A stretch of 64,000 bases of DNA from Nitrospira tepida (GTDB taxonomy: Bacteria > Nitrospirota > Nitrospiria > Nitrospirales > Nitrospiraceae): contig NZ_OX365700.1 in assembly GCF_947241125.1 (NCBI RefSeq), positions 4,374,461 through 4,438,460 on the forward strand. Direction: 5' to 3'. Below, in pieces: positions 37,456-46,556 of the stretch. The translations under genes were made by a program, and so were the position numbers. The notes under the pieces were generated by a model, which was not told the DNA's origin, did not search any database, and was given only the letters and a program-made list of their open reading frames with translations. Position 1 is the stretch's first letter. Each line of letters starts with the position of its first letter.

Positions 37456-38454
37456 CTACGACGAATACTGGCGGGAGGCGGCGGCAAGCTTCGACCGGAC
37501 GGCGACAATGAGAGCCTGGGGACTCAGCACCTTGGCATCCGCGCCCCAGGACAGGACCCAGGAGGCCAGCTCATCCAGGCCGCCGGCTTCGATAGTGGCC
37601 ACCACGGACCCGTCAGCTTGAGCCTCTACATGCTGAGTGGGATGCCAGCGCCGCTCTTTAACGAGGTAGGCGACCTCCGGGCTGAACCAGATCCGCACGG
37701 TATGGACCGGTTCGTCGATCAAGCCGAACAATCGTTCATAGGCCCGCTCGATGGAGAGATCCTCAGGGATGTCACAGATGTCATCGGTCAGCTCCACCGA
37801 AGCAATCCGTTCCACGGCGAACAGGCGTCGGGCCTTGGAGCGATGCGAGTAGCCGAACAGGTACAGCCCATACTGATAGAGGAGCAGCGCATAGGGGTCG
37901 ACGCGATGCTCGACCGGTTCATCGTATCCGGCAGCGGTATGGTTCAGTCGTACCACGCGCTGCAGCAGGAGCGCCCTTTGAATCTGCGCGAGGAGAGGGC
38001 CCTGGTTTTCATACGGCCGGATGGGGGCTTGAAGCGGAACAAAGACCTGGGTGACGCGTTTGAGATGATTCGCGACTTTGGTCGGCAGCCCGGCCTCCAC
38101 CTTCTGTATGAGGTGCTCCAGGCTCTCCACGAAGGGCGTACCGTTCAAGTATGCGAGATGGCTCTTGGCCAAGTGCAGCGCCATGAGCTCGGGAAGCGTC
38201 GCCGGTTCGGGCTTGATGCCCTGATAGCCACCGTCGATGCGCCAGACCCGTTCGCCGCCCCCTTCGTGATCGACGAACACATAGCCGAGTCCCTCAATCG
38301 CTTGAAGATAGTCGTAGATATGCCGCCGGCTGACCTGGAACTCCTCTTCCAGCTCGGCCCTGGTCATCCCCCGCGAGCACAGGGTGCGGATCATCCGCAC
38401 CATCCGTGCGCCAGGATTGGCATCTTTGCGCTCTTTCCTCCCCGGCCCTTCCAT
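37456..38454 (-). CDS. WYL-domain transcriptional regulator
   Basis: 332 residues. N-terminal HTH (about 18-60): MIRTLCSRGMTRAELEEEF, VSRRHIYDYLQAIEGLG. A WYL-type middle: VEHRVDPYALLLYQYGLYLFGYSHRSKARRLF-like segment (only part quoted), then a WCX-type C-terminus RIWFSPEVAYLVKERRWHP. WYL regulators often control defence or DNA-damage genes through ligand or nucleic-acid binding. It is divergently spaced from nothing and lies upstream of the Tat-primase gene on the same strand. Confidence 0.87.
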   Translation of the reverse strand: MEGPGRKERKDANPGARMVRMIRTLCSRGMTRAELEEEFQVSRRHIYDYLQAIEGLGYVFVDHEGGGERVWRIDGGYQGIKPEPATLPELMALHLAKSHLAYLNGTPFVESLEHLIQKVEAGLPTKVANHLKRVTQVFVPLQAPIRPYENQGPLLAQIQRALLLQRVVRLNHTAAGYDEPVEHRVDPYALLLYQYGLYLFGYSHRSKARRLFAVERIASVELTDDICDIPEDLSIERAYERLFGLIDEPVHTVRIWFSPEVAYLVKERRWHPTQHVEAQADGSVVATIEAGGLDELASWVLSWGADAKVLSPQALIVAVRSKLAAASRQYSS

Positions 38455-38478
38455 ACACCCTTTTCCCGTGGATGTGGT

Positions 38479-38682
38479 TCAGCGATTGGTCTTCGCCTCT
38501 GGATTCTCCCACATTTCTTCTAACTGCTTGAATCTTTCCACCTCTTCGAACATAGCGATCGACTCCATAAGACTTTCAGGGGTCATATAAGCTAATTCAG
38601 GATGATTCGCTATTAACTCGTCTAGAATTTCATGGACGTCAAATGACTTGCCTCGCCAGTTCGTATAGATATAATCGCCCAT
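38479..38682 (-). CDS. Small unknown protein (67 aa)
   Basis: MGDYIYTNWRGKSFDVHEIL begins a charged helical product. GAAAGGAGGATACTCG upstream is a strong ribosome site. It is 24 bases before the WYL gene, and likely shares its transcript. Resembles antitoxin-sized proteins but no family is recognised. Confidence 0.6.
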   Translation of the reverse strand: MGDYIYTNWRGKSFDVHEILDELIANHPELAYMTPESLMESIAMFEEVERFKQLEEMWENPEAKTNR

Positions 38683-39129
38683 CGAGTATCCTCCTTTCAG
38701 CGGCGCTCGTTGGCCGGATTCTCCAAGCTCTGGTCTCCTTCCCCTGGTCCCCTTTCCGAATACCCGGGTTGTCGCTAACTCCGCTGATTGTAGCAGCGGA
38801 CTGTGACGGATGAGGTCCTAGCGGTGCAATCCCCCGGAACTCCCGGCAGATGGACCGTCCGACCAGGCAGAGGGGATGGGAACATGCACCCGAAGAGGGC
38901 CAGGACTTGATTTTAGCAACTGGGAATTGAACGCCTTTTCTCACGAGACCGTGGGGTTAGGGCGCGGCGAGTGGGAGACGGCGACGCCTTGCTCGCTTAT
39001 CCTCGGCTGTGGCGGAGTGGATTTCGCCGACACGGACAACGTCGTGGCCGAGGTCGCGGAGAAATTCCAAGAAAGATTCGGAGGGCGAGTCTGGCAATCA
39101 CACACACCCAGGCCACCAGCTCTGCGGGA
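38683..39129. other. Gene-poor stretch of about 450 bases
   Basis: No complete gene. A plus-strand frame reading DFADTDNVVAEVAEKFQERF (about 39026-39085) has decent codon use but no start or end that makes sense, so it may be a gene fragment. Confidence 0.4.
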
Positions 39130-39501
39130 TCACTCGTTTTCGGTGGGACCGAGATGAATACGGATACGGCCGGGCTCCACGATCCACAGTCGGCCGACAG
39201 GCGATTCCTTAGAGACCGCATGAACGATCTGCTCAATGAGTCCCTGCATCCCTGCCAGGGTGGGATGTGGATGACGCAGTATGATGAAACCCGGGGAATG
39301 CTCCGGAGGAAAATCCAAGAGTTGGGCGAAGTCCAGATCTACGGTGATCAGGCACCGCTCTTCTCGCTTGCAGGCTGCGGCGATCGTGTCATCCTCAGCA
39401 CCTTGCAGATCTTCATCGAAGACCGTGCTCACGGCGTGCCCGGCCCTGATGAGCGGCGCCTGCCAGCGGGGATCACAATTCTCGTCGAGCTTGAATTGCA
39501 C
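39130..39501 (-). CDS. DUF5615 PIN-like toxin
   Basis: 123 residues: MQFKLDENCDPRWQAPLIRAG with the Asp-Glu pair, then CLITVDLDFAQLLDFPPE with a further acidic pair; the PIN-like DUF5615 fold. The upstream partner is the DUF433 gene at 39504, two bases away. An intact counterpart of the decayed pair at 31218-31647. Probably a ribonuclease toxin. Confidence 0.85.
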   Translation of the reverse strand: MQFKLDENCDPRWQAPLIRAGHAVSTVFDEDLQGAEDDTIAAACKREERCLITVDLDFAQLLDFPPEHSPGFIILRHPHPTLAGMQGLIEQIVHAVSKESPVGRLWIVEPGRIRIHLGPTENE

Positions 39502-39503
39502 TG

Positions 39504-39740
39504 TCAGGTCGTGACTTCGACCGGGAGCACCCGTTCGCGGGCCATTTCGGCGGCATACGCGAGACAGGCCCGGACATCTTCTCGCGTGAGACTCGGATAA
39601 GCAGCCAGCACCTCTTCGACACTATTCCCATTGGCAAGGTACTGGACGATGAGCCAGACCATGATTCGAGTCCCCTTCACGCAAGGCTGACCATGACAGA
39701 TGCGGGGATTGATGCTAATGCGGTCAAGGAGCGGCTTCAT
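39504..39740 (-). CDS. DUF433 antitoxin
   Basis: 78 residues: MKPLLDRISINPRICHGQPC, then KGTRIMVWLIVQYLANGNS and VEEVLAAYPSLTREDVRACL, the winged-helix-like DUF433 pattern. Upstream in-frame starts exist at 39761 (ATG) and 39779 (TTG); no start has a clear ribosome site. Pairs with the DUF5615 gene. Confidence 0.82.
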   Translation of the reverse strand: MKPLLDRISINPRICHGQPCVKGTRIMVWLIVQYLANGNSVEEVLAAYPSLTREDVRACLAYAAEMARERVLPVEVTT

Positions 39741-39915
39741 TGTGGGTGCATGATAGGCCATGTGCCAGGGCTGGTTCAATGGCCGGCAGGGAAGGGTCTT
39801 AGCTCTTGGAGACTCGCACAGCGATCACGCAGGCGCCCACATCGCACGTCGCTGCAGGTAACTCAGCATGCGCTCGGCGAGCTACGTTTCCCGAGTAATG
39901 CTTCACGAGTTGTCA

Positions 39916-39932
39916 TGAACGCGAAGCGTTCA
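39916..39932. repeat. Short hairpin
   Basis: TGAACGC GAA GCGTTCA, a perfect 7-bp stem with 3-base loop. Purpose unknown. Confidence 0.45.
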
Positions 39933-39951
39933 CCCATGTAGCATGCAAAGC

Positions 39952-39997
39952 CCCCCTCACCTTCTCCTCTCCCCTTCTTGGGGGAGAGGGTGGGGGA
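39952..39997. repeat. Inverted repeat of the CCTCTCCCC type
   Basis: CCTCTCCCC paired with GGGGAGAGG around a TTCTTG loop, extended by CCCCTCAC and GTGGGG outside. This palindromic style is a common dispersed intergenic repeat in GC-rich bacteria. Confidence 0.7.
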
Positions 39998-40008
39998 ACA
40001 GCGACATC

Positions 40009-40068
40009 TCACGCTTTCGGCTGGAAGTCGCGGGCAGCGCAAGCCAGCTGCGCTTCCGCAGGGTCTGG
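40009..40068 (-). pseudogene. 3'-end remnant of a cysC copy
   Basis: TCACGCTTTCGGCTGGAAGT and onward match the last 60 bases of the intact adenylyl-sulfate kinase gene (41199-41257) with one base missing. On the minus strand it would encode LRKRSWLA and, one frame off, RDFQPKA then stop. vapBC lies between the two copies. Confidence 0.6.
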
Positions 40069-40211
40069 TACACCTGGAGTGATGAGGAGGGCCGAAGGGC
40101 TTTAATGACTCTCCCGCTGGCTCGCCACGGCCAGAATGTTTAGGGTAAGCCGAGGGAATGCTACGGGACGCGTTCGGCCGAGCAGGCGGTATTCGAACAG
40201 TGCGAACTGCT

Positions 40212-40652
40212 CTATCCCACGCGTCCGAGGGTAAGCAGTTTGACCGGTAGGCCCAGGCTCCGCGCTTCTATCGCAAGCCGCCGGTCGGCGGTCAGCACCG
40301 ACGCCGCCGCGGACTCGGCCACGGAGAGATGGAGTGCATCAAGCGTGCGGAGCGTCCCTTGGAATTTCCCCAACCAGGACCTGGCCAAACGATAGTCACG
40401 CGCCTTCAGGGACAGCATTTCATAGTACCCCTCCTCGACGTGCGCTTCGAATTGGGCCATCACTCTCACGCCACTTTCGCGAGACAACGTCTTCTCCCGA
40501 ATCTTTCGGGAAACTGCCGAGGTGAATTCGACAAGGGTCAGTTCGCTGATCGCCGGTGCGGTCACACTCCTTAAGGTCCGCTCCGCGACCAGGCTCAACG
40601 GTTCGGGGCAGTAATAGGCGGCGAGAACGCTGGTATCCACATAGACGGTCAC
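40212..40652 (-). CDS. vapC: VapC-type PIN-domain toxin
   Basis: 146 residues. PIN acidic residues: Asp in MTVYVDTSVLAAYY, Glu in ISELTLVEFTSAV, Asp in LRTLDALHLSVAE and VLTADRRLAIEA. VapC toxins are magnesium-dependent RNases, many cutting tRNA. Its start overlaps the antitoxin stop (ATGA, 40649-40652). Confidence 0.9.
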   Translation of the reverse strand: MTVYVDTSVLAAYYCPEPLSLVAERTLRSVTAPAISELTLVEFTSAVSRKIREKTLSRESGVRVMAQFEAHVEEGYYEMLSLKARDYRLARSWLGKFQGTLRTLDALHLSVAESAAASVLTADRRLAIEARSLGLPVKLLTLGRVG

Positions 40653-40885
40653 GCGCGCTCGGTCACGCGCGAGTCAATCACGATCCGACTCAACGTACGC
40701 CCTTTTCGTTTGATCGAACGGCGCAAGGCGACGAGCGACGGGAGTCGACGCCGGCGGCGAGATGGAGGCACCAGCCTGGCGACAACTTCACCGCGCCGCG
40801 CGATTGTGATCGTTTCACCGGCCTCGGCACGATCGAGGAGACTTTTTAAGAGGCGGCGTGTTTCTTTAACATTGATTGATCCCAT
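40649..40885 (-). CDS. vapB: VapB/Phd-type antitoxin
   Basis: 78 residues from ATG 40885: MGSINVKETRRLLKSLLDRA, then ETITIARRGEVVARLVPPSR, a Phd/YefM-like DNA-binding fold, with an Arg/Lys-rich C-terminal half. AGGTGG lies 4 bases upstream. An inverted repeat at 40900-40918 lies just before it, as expected for autoregulation. Confidence 0.87.
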   Translation of the reverse strand: MGSINVKETRRLLKSLLDRAEAGETITIARRGEVVARLVPPSRRRRRLPSLVALRRSIKRKGRTLSRIVIDSRVTERA

Positions 40886-40899
40886 GCATCCACCTGTCA

Positions 40900-40918
40900 T
40901 GTACACCGTCAGTGTACA
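40900..40918. promoter_or_regulatory. Probable vapBC operator
   Basis: TGTACAC CGTCA GTGTACA: perfect 7-bp arms around a 5-base spacer, 15 bases upstream of vapB. Position and symmetry fit an autoregulatory site for the VapBC complex. Possible -10 element TATACC lies upstream on the minus strand. Confidence 0.65.
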
Positions 40919-41198
40919 CAAGGTATATGGGAGAAGCAAACAAGCAAACGGGTTTTCGGCGTTGCTTCTCGAAACGGATCATATTGTGGCGGCCACCAAG
41001 GGGATGTCCGATGGGGCCACGCAAGCGGTTTAGCCTCGGCCTTAAACGCGAGGTCGTGCGGTTGACCCTCAGGCCGGGCGGCACCTTTGCGGGCAGGCGA
41101 TGCAAGGGCTCGACAACTGCCTGAGTCGACATGGTCCTGGGCACGTAAGAAAATCACGCGTGCTCGGTGAGCGAGCGTGGCAACCGCCGAGCTACGGC
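40919..41198. other. Intergenic stretch before vapBC
   Basis: 280 bases between the operator and the end of cysC; no gene recognised. It would hold the vapBC promoter. Confidence 0.4.
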
Positions 41199-41753
41199 TC
41201 ACGCTTTCGGCTGAAAGTCCCGGGCCTGCGAGAGCCAGCCTCGCTTTCGTAGGGTTTGCATGATCGTCTCGGCGGCTGATCCGGCCGATGTGACGGTCGT
41301 ATCGACCGTCACGTCGGGATGGAGCGGCGGCTCATAGTTGACCTGTAGGCCCGGCACCGTCGTGCTCTTGCCGGCATAGCCGCCCCGGTAGGTGCCCTTC
41401 TTGTCCCGCTGCTCACAGACGGCGAGCGGACAGACGATCGCGACCTCCAAGAACTGGGGAATCAGCGACCGAGCCAGCTCGCGATAGGCGCGGCGGTGAC
41501 CCGTGGCATCGAACAGGACCGGCACCCCGTGGGCCACGAGCCGGCTGCCGAAGTACGCGAGCGCCCGGTAAAACAGATCCCGTTCTTCCAGACTGTAGGT
41601 CGGCTCCGGCGTCAGGACCCGGCGCAACGCATCGGATTCGAGCACCTCCGCATTCAGACCCGCCTCCGCCAGCGCCCGTTTCAGCTCGGTCGCAATCGTG
41701 CTTTTTCCCGAAGCAGGGAGCCCGGTCAGCCAGACGGCAAAGGGTTGCGTCAT
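41199..41753 (-). CDS. cysC: Adenylyl-sulfate kinase
   Basis: 184 residues. Walker A GLPASGKST at residues 11-19, ESDALRRVLTP, then KGTYRGGYAGKSTTVPGL and YEPPLHPDVTVDT, which fit the APS kinase lid and substrate site. It makes PAPS from APS and ATP. No sulfurylase gene is adjacent. A remnant of its 3' end is present at 40009. Confidence 0.87.
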   Translation of the reverse strand: MTQPFAVWLTGLPASGKSTIATELKRALAEAGLNAEVLESDALRRVLTPEPTYSLEERDLFYRALAYFGSRLVAHGVPVLFDATGHRRAYRELARSLIPQFLEVAIVCPLAVCEQRDKKGTYRGGYAGKSTTVPGLQVNYEPPLHPDVTVDTTVTSAGSAAETIMQTLRKRGWLSQARDFQPKA

Positions 41754-42115
41754 GGTTTCCTCATTCTCTTGTTTCGGGTGATGTTGTTACGCGGGCACGG
41801 CGCCCCTTCTATGGCCTTCATCTCATTGATGATTGTCTCGCAAGTCGGGTGCCATTATCTTCGATCATATTTTCCACAGGCCGGCGAGCATGATGACGCC
41901 TATCACCCCATAGGAAGCTCGGACCTGGCGCGAAACGCTACAGTGGAGCAGGCGGAATCCTTCTCTCTCCACATATTTTTTGGGGCATTACACTCATCTT
42001 CCTCCGGCCATCTGACAGCTCCGGCCTGCCGGTGAGACAGATCCGCCGCTGGCATTCCCGGTGCACTCGCTTACCATAGGATAGGTCGCGGGTCACATAT
42101 TGAAAGAATGGTCGG
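41754..42115. other. Intergenic stretch between divergent genes
   Basis: 360 bases between cysC and the P-type ATPase; AT-richer than the flanks near 41,960-41,990. It should carry the divergent promoters. No gene recognised. Confidence 0.45.
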
Positions 42116-44971
42116 ATGACCATGTCGTCGAGCGCCGGTCTTCACCAAATATCCGCCACGGATGTGGCCGCCCTTGAGACGGCCGACGTGTATCGACGGC
42201 TGGAGTCATCGCCGGCCGGCCTGGCTCCCGACGAGGTGCCGCGCCGGATTCAACGTTATGGGACGAACAGCCTCGAGGTCTCAAGAGAGACGCCCTGGTC
42301 GCTCCGGTTGCTCCGACAACTCACCCACTTTCTCGCGTTGCTCCTGTGGATTGCGGCCCTGCTCGCGTTTATCGCGGATACGATGCGTCCGGGCGAAGGG
42401 ATGGCCCCGCTGGGCTGGGCCATCGTCGGCGTCATCCTGCTCAACGCCGGCTTTGCCTTCTGGCAAGAGTACCGGGCCGAACGAGCGGTCGCTTCTCTTC
42501 ATAGTCTCTTGCCTTCCACCGCCTGGGTGATTCGAATGGGCCAGCCGCAGCAGGTGCCCCGCGATGAGGTCGTTCCGGGGGATGTCCTCCTGTTGGACGA
42601 GGGAGAGCAGGTGCCGGCCGATGCCCGTCTCGTAGAGGCCACCGGCCTCCGCGTGGACAATTCCGCCTTGACCGGAGAGGCCACGCCCAAACGCTGTACG
42701 GCGGCCGCCTCCAGGGCTGCCCACCCGCTCGACAGCCCCAACCTGGTTTTTGCCGGAACGTCGGTGCTCGCCGGCCACGGCCGCGCCGTCGTCTACGCCA
42801 CCGGCATGGCGACGGAGTTCGGCAGGATCGCGCACCTGGCGACCACGGTCGAACCGGAGCTCAGTCCGTTGCAGAAAGAAATCGTCCGGGTGACGCGGGT
42901 CATCGCGCTCATTTCGCTGGCGATGGGCCTCTTGGTCTTTGCGCTCGGGCTCACGATGAATCTCGGGTTCTGGATCAGCGCGATCTTCGGCATCGGCATC
43001 ATCGCCGCCAACGTCCCGGAAGGGCTGTTGCCGACGGTCACGCTTGCGCTCGCCATGGGCAGCCAGCGCATGGCGAAGCGCAAGGCCTTGATCAAACACC
43101 TGCCGTCCGTCGAGACGCTCGGCTGCGCGACGGTGATCTGCACGGACAAGACCGGCACCCTGACCGAGAACCGCATGAGGGTGGGGTGCCTCTACGTAAA
43201 CGATCTGGCCATGGAATCTCGGGAAGGGCTGCTCCTCGTCAAGGATCACCTCCCCAGCACGGCGGACCCGCGGCAGCTCGGCCCGCTGATCCAGGCCATG
43301 GCCCTCTGCCACAACGCCAAGCGCGTCAGGCAGACTGGAGGCCGGATTGTATGGACGGGCGATCCGACCGAAGTGGCGCTCGTCGAGTTCCTGGACGACC
43401 ATGGGGTGCTGCCTCACCAGCTCCCGGGCCGCATGGGGGAACTGCCGTTCGATGCTGACCGCAAACGCATGGCTACCCTCCACTGGATCAACGGGCGCCT
43501 CACCGCCTACGTCAAAGGCGCGCCGGAATCCGTCCTCGCGCTCTGCAGCCATGTCGGACAGAACGACGAGCGGGCTGCTCTGACTCCGGATGAGCGGCGG
43601 AAGATCCTGGTCCAAAGCCGGGCCTTCGCCCAACAGGCCTATCGGGTGCTCGCGGTGGCGATGCGGGAGATCGTTCCGGATGACAAACGTTTGGATATCG
43701 AGACGGTCGAACAGAATCTCACGTTCTTGGGGCTGGTGGCGATGATGGACCCGCCCCATCGGGAAGTGCCGGAAGCCATCGCGCGCTGCCGGCGCGCGGG
43801 AGTTCGAGTGATCATGATCACAGGCGACCACCCGCTGACGGCGGAGGCCATCGCGCGCAAAATCGGCCTCGCCCCGTCGTCGCCGGCGCTGCTACCGGAT
43901 GCCTTCGTTCCGGTCGTGGAAGGAGCGCAGGTGGAGTCGATGTCCGAGGAGGCCTTGCGCGGCCTGCTGACTCCCGCCCGTCCCGGCCAGCCGGAACCGG
44001 TCTTCGCCCGCATGGCGCCGCGGCACAAGATGCGGGTCGTCTCGACCTTGAAGGAGATGGGCGAGGTCGTGGCCGTAACGGGGGACGGGGTCAACGACGC
44101 GCCCGCCCTGAAGAAGGCCGATATCGGCATTGCGATGGGCGTGGCCGGCACGGACGTGGCGAAGGACACGGCGGACATGATTCTCCTCGACGACAACTTT
44201 GCGACGATCGTGAACGCGATCGAGGAGGGACGGACGGTCTATGCCAACATCAGAAAGTTCTGCACCTATGTCCTGTCGAGCAACGTGCCGGAAATCGTGC
44301 CGTACCTGGGATACGGCCTCGTCGGCATCCCGCTCGCCATCACGGTGCCGCAGATCCTCGCCGTAGACCTCGGCACCGACATCGTGCCGGCGCTCGCGCT
44401 GGGCTCCGAGCCCCCACACCAAAGCGTGATGGATCAGCCGCCGCGCCCGCGGACCGAGCGGTTGATGAACGGGGCGCTGCTCCTGCGCGCCTACCTGTTC
44501 TTGGGCCTGCTGGAATCCCTGGTGGCGCTCGGCGCCTTTTTCTGGTTTCTTCACGTACAGGGCTGGGCCTGGGGAGACCCGTTGCCCTGGTCCGCTCCCT
44601 TGTACAAACAGGCCACGGCTGTCACACTGGCGGCCATCGTCATGAGCCAAGTCGCGAACGTCTTTGCCTGCCGATCCGACCAGGTTTCTTCGTTTCGCCT
44701 GGGACTGTGGACCAATCCGCTGCTCTGGCTGGGCATCGTGGTCGAGCTCACGCTCCTGGCCTTGATCGTCTATAGCCCCTGGGGGCAGGCGGTGTTCGCG
44801 ACGCAGGCCATTCCCTTCTGGGTCTGGCCGGTCCTCGTTCTTGGAGCGCTCGGCCTGTTGCTGGCCGAAGAGCTGCGCAAGCTGGTCCGGCGCCGATGGC
44901 GTCCGGTCACAACCGGAGACGACGGCCGCCTGTCTCAGTCTGAGCGGGATGGCCCGCGGGCGTTCGCATGA
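42116..44971 (+). CDS. Cation-transporting P-type ATPase (P2 type)
   Basis: 951 residues. N-terminal cation ATPase domain; TGEAT actuator motif in SALTGEATPKRC; membrane motif NVPEGLLPTVTLAL (PEGL, typical of P2 pumps); phosphorylation site CTDKTGTLTEN with Asp344; hinge TGDGVNDAPALKKADIG; six C-terminal membrane segments. It pumps a cation at the cost of ATP. The PEGLLPTVT variant leans to Na/K-type rather than Ca pumps, but the ion is not certain. The stop overlaps the cytochrome gene start by 4 bases. Confidence 0.9.
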   Translation: MTMSSSAGLHQISATDVAALETADVYRRLESSPAGLAPDEVPRRIQRYGTNSLEVSRETPWSLRLLRQLTHFLALLLWIAALLAFIADTMRPGEGMAPLGWAIVGVILLNAGFAFWQEYRAERAVASLHSLLPSTAWVIRMGQPQQVPRDEVVPGDVLLLDEGEQVPADARLVEATGLRVDNSALTGEATPKRCTAAASRAAHPLDSPNLVFAGTSVLAGHGRAVVYATGMATEFGRIAHLATTVEPELSPLQKEIVRVTRVIALISLAMGLLVFALGLTMNLGFWISAIFGIGIIAANVPEGLLPTVTLALAMGSQRMAKRKALIKHLPSVETLGCATVICTDKTGTLTENRMRVGCLYVNDLAMESREGLLLVKDHLPSTADPRQLGPLIQAMALCHNAKRVRQTGGRIVWTGDPTEVALVEFLDDHGVLPHQLPGRMGELPFDADRKRMATLHWINGRLTAYVKGAPESVLALCSHVGQNDERAALTPDERRKILVQSRAFAQQAYRVLAVAMREIVPDDKRLDIETVEQNLTFLGLVAMMDPPHREVPEAIARCRRAGVRVIMITGDHPLTAEAIARKIGLAPSSPALLPDAFVPVVEGAQVESMSEEALRGLLTPARPGQPEPVFARMAPRHKMRVVSTLKEMGEVVAVTGDGVNDAPALKKADIGIAMGVAGTDVAKDTADMILLDDNFATIVNAIEEGRTVYANIRKFCTYVLSSNVPEIVPYLGYGLVGIPLAITVPQILAVDLGTDIVPALALGSEPPHQSVMDQPPRPRTERLMNGALLLRAYLFLGLLESLVALGAFFWFLHVQGWAWGDPLPWSAPLYKQATAVTLAAIVMSQVANVFACRSDQVSSFRLGLWTNPLLWLGIVVELTLLALIVYSPWGQAVFATQAIPFWVWPVLVLGALGLLLAEELRKLVRRRWRPVTTGDDGRLSQSERDGPRAFA

Positions 44972-45342
44972 CAGGATCCTGCATGACCGGCCGCATCGCC
45001 GCCATTGCGCTACTCGTGACGATGATCGGGCTCGCGGCGGGCCTGGCGGCGTCATGGGGCGAAGACGGCCGCATCCGCACCGGCCGCATGATTTATGAAG
45101 AGCATTGTTTTCGCTGCCATGGTTTGAATGGCGAGGGGGATGGACCGGAGGCCGACTCGCTCGTCGTGCGCCCGGCCAATTTCCATGCTCCGCGCATCCG
45201 TGCGAAAACGGACTTTGAATTGTGGATGGCCGCCGCCTATGGAGTCGCCTACACGCCGATGCACGGATGGCTGACCCGTCTCACGGATGAAGAAATCCTC
45301 GAAGCGCTGCGGTACATTCGCGAACTGGCGCCGCCTGAATAA
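44968..45342 (+). CDS. Monoheme cytochrome c
   Basis: 124 residues. Signal peptide or anchor (IAAIALLVTMIGLAAGLAAS), then CFRCHGLNGEGDGP with the CxxCH heme site, and a downstream Met in YTPMHGWLTRLTDEEI as likely sixth ligand. Begins at 44968, overlapping the ATPase stop (ATGA), so translation is coupled to the pump. A periplasmic electron carrier. Confidence 0.9.
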   Translation: MTGSCMTGRIAAIALLVTMIGLAAGLAASWGEDGRIRTGRMIYEEHCFRCHGLNGEGDGPEADSLVVRPANFHAPRIRAKTDFELWMAAAYGVAYTPMHGWLTRLTDEEILEALRYIRELAPPE

Positions 45343-45353
45343 AGGAGTCTTCT

Positions 45354-46550
45354 ATGACATCCTCCGGACCACGTTGGCTCATCGGGATCATGATCATCCT
45401 CGGCGCAGGCCTGTTGGACACGTCGCAGCCGCCTCTTGTCCTGGCGGACGAAGAAAGTCAGGAATCGGATGGTTCCCGTGGCCTTGTGACCGTGCCGCGC
45501 GGACAGACCATCAATCGGGATTATTTCGCCGCCGCCGATCAGGTGGAGATCTACGGCACGATCAACGGCGACGCCCATGTGATCGCCCGCCGGATCATCG
45601 TGGATGGAACCATCAACGGCGACCTCCTGGCCGCAGGCGCGATCGTGACGATCTCCGGCACGGTGACGGCTGACGCGCGGGTCGTGGGAGGCCGGGTCTC
45701 GATCAGCGGGCAGATCGGCCGCAACCTCACCGTGGGAGGCGGGATGATCGAAACTGCCGGCACCGGCCGCGTGGAGGGAGCGATGGTCGCAGGCGGAGGC
45801 TCCGTGCATTTAGCCGGGCCGGTCGCAAAGGGTCTGAACGTGGGTGGCGGAGAGGTCATCCTCTCCAATGAAATCGGCGGCCATGTCAACGCCGCCGCCG
45901 GCACGCTTCGCGTGACGTCCAACGCCAGGATCGAGGGGAACCTGAGCTACATGGGACAAGGCTCCCCGATCATCGACGATCCGGGCGTCGTCAAGGGCCG
46001 GGTCACGGAACGGGCCTTCCGCACGCTCCGGATGCCTCAGCCGGAACAGATCCTGGCCGGGCTCGCCATGGGGAAGCTGCTGTTCGCCGGAATCAGTTTC
46101 GTGTCGACGCTCGTGCTGGGGTTGGTGCTCATCCATTTCTATCCGATCGCGACCGAATTGACCGTGGCCAACCTGAGCCGGCGGACGCTCGCCTCCTTCG
46201 GGATGGGCCTGGTGCTGTGCCTGCTGGGACCGATCGTGATTCTCTTGCTGGCGGCCACGTTGCTGGGTATCCCGCTTGCGCTGGTGGCGGCAGCCGGCCT
46301 GTTCCTGCTCCTCTATCTGAGCCGCGTCTTCGCGATCACCTGGCTGGGTTGGGGTCTGTTGCGAGGCCTTGGACGAGCGCCCGGCGCAAGGGGCGCCTTC
46401 CTGACAGGGTTGATCCTCTACTTTGTCCTGGCACTCATCCCGTTCGCCGGGGGTTTCGTCATGCTGCTGGTGACGGTGATCGGAACCGGAGCGGCGCTGT
46501 TGAGCAAGGGAGAGATTTACCGCAAGGCCCGGTACCAGGAATTGATTTAG
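45354..46550 (+). CDS. Bactofilin-like polymer-forming protein with membrane C-terminus
   Basis: 398 residues. Signal sequence, then repetitive beta-solenoid strands (DQVEIYGTINGDAHVIARRI, VDGTINGDLLAAGAIVTISG and so on) to about residue 205, as in bactofilins. The C-terminal 160 residues have four hydrophobic spans (for example LVLGLVLIHFYPIATEL). The beta part is probably periplasmic since a signal precedes it. AAAGGAG lies before the ATG. Confidence 0.82.
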   Translation: MTSSGPRWLIGIMIILGAGLLDTSQPPLVLADEESQESDGSRGLVTVPRGQTINRDYFAAADQVEIYGTINGDAHVIARRIIVDGTINGDLLAAGAIVTISGTVTADARVVGGRVSISGQIGRNLTVGGGMIETAGTGRVEGAMVAGGGSVHLAGPVAKGLNVGGGEVILSNEIGGHVNAAAGTLRVTSNARIEGNLSYMGQGSPIIDDPGVVKGRVTERAFRTLRMPQPEQILAGLAMGKLLFAGISFVSTLVLGLVLIHFYPIATELTVANLSRRTLASFGMGLVLCLLGPIVILLLAATLLGIPLALVAAAGLFLLLYLSRVFAITWLGWGLLRGLGRAPGARGAFLTGLILYFVLALIPFAGGFVMLLVTVIGTGAALLSKGEIYRKARYQELI

Positions 46551-46556
46551 GGGACC

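Noticed and set aside
38876-39157. Frame with DFADTDNVVAEVAEKF
   Set aside because: Protein-like piece without proper start or family; kept only as a note on the gap.
39916-39932. Hairpin as an integron attC site
   Set aside because: Lacks attC core boxes, and the toxin-antitoxin genes are not regularly spaced cassettes.
42281-43831. 516-codon minus-strand frame in the P-type ATPase
   Set aside because: Antisense shadow of a gene with all ATPase motifs.
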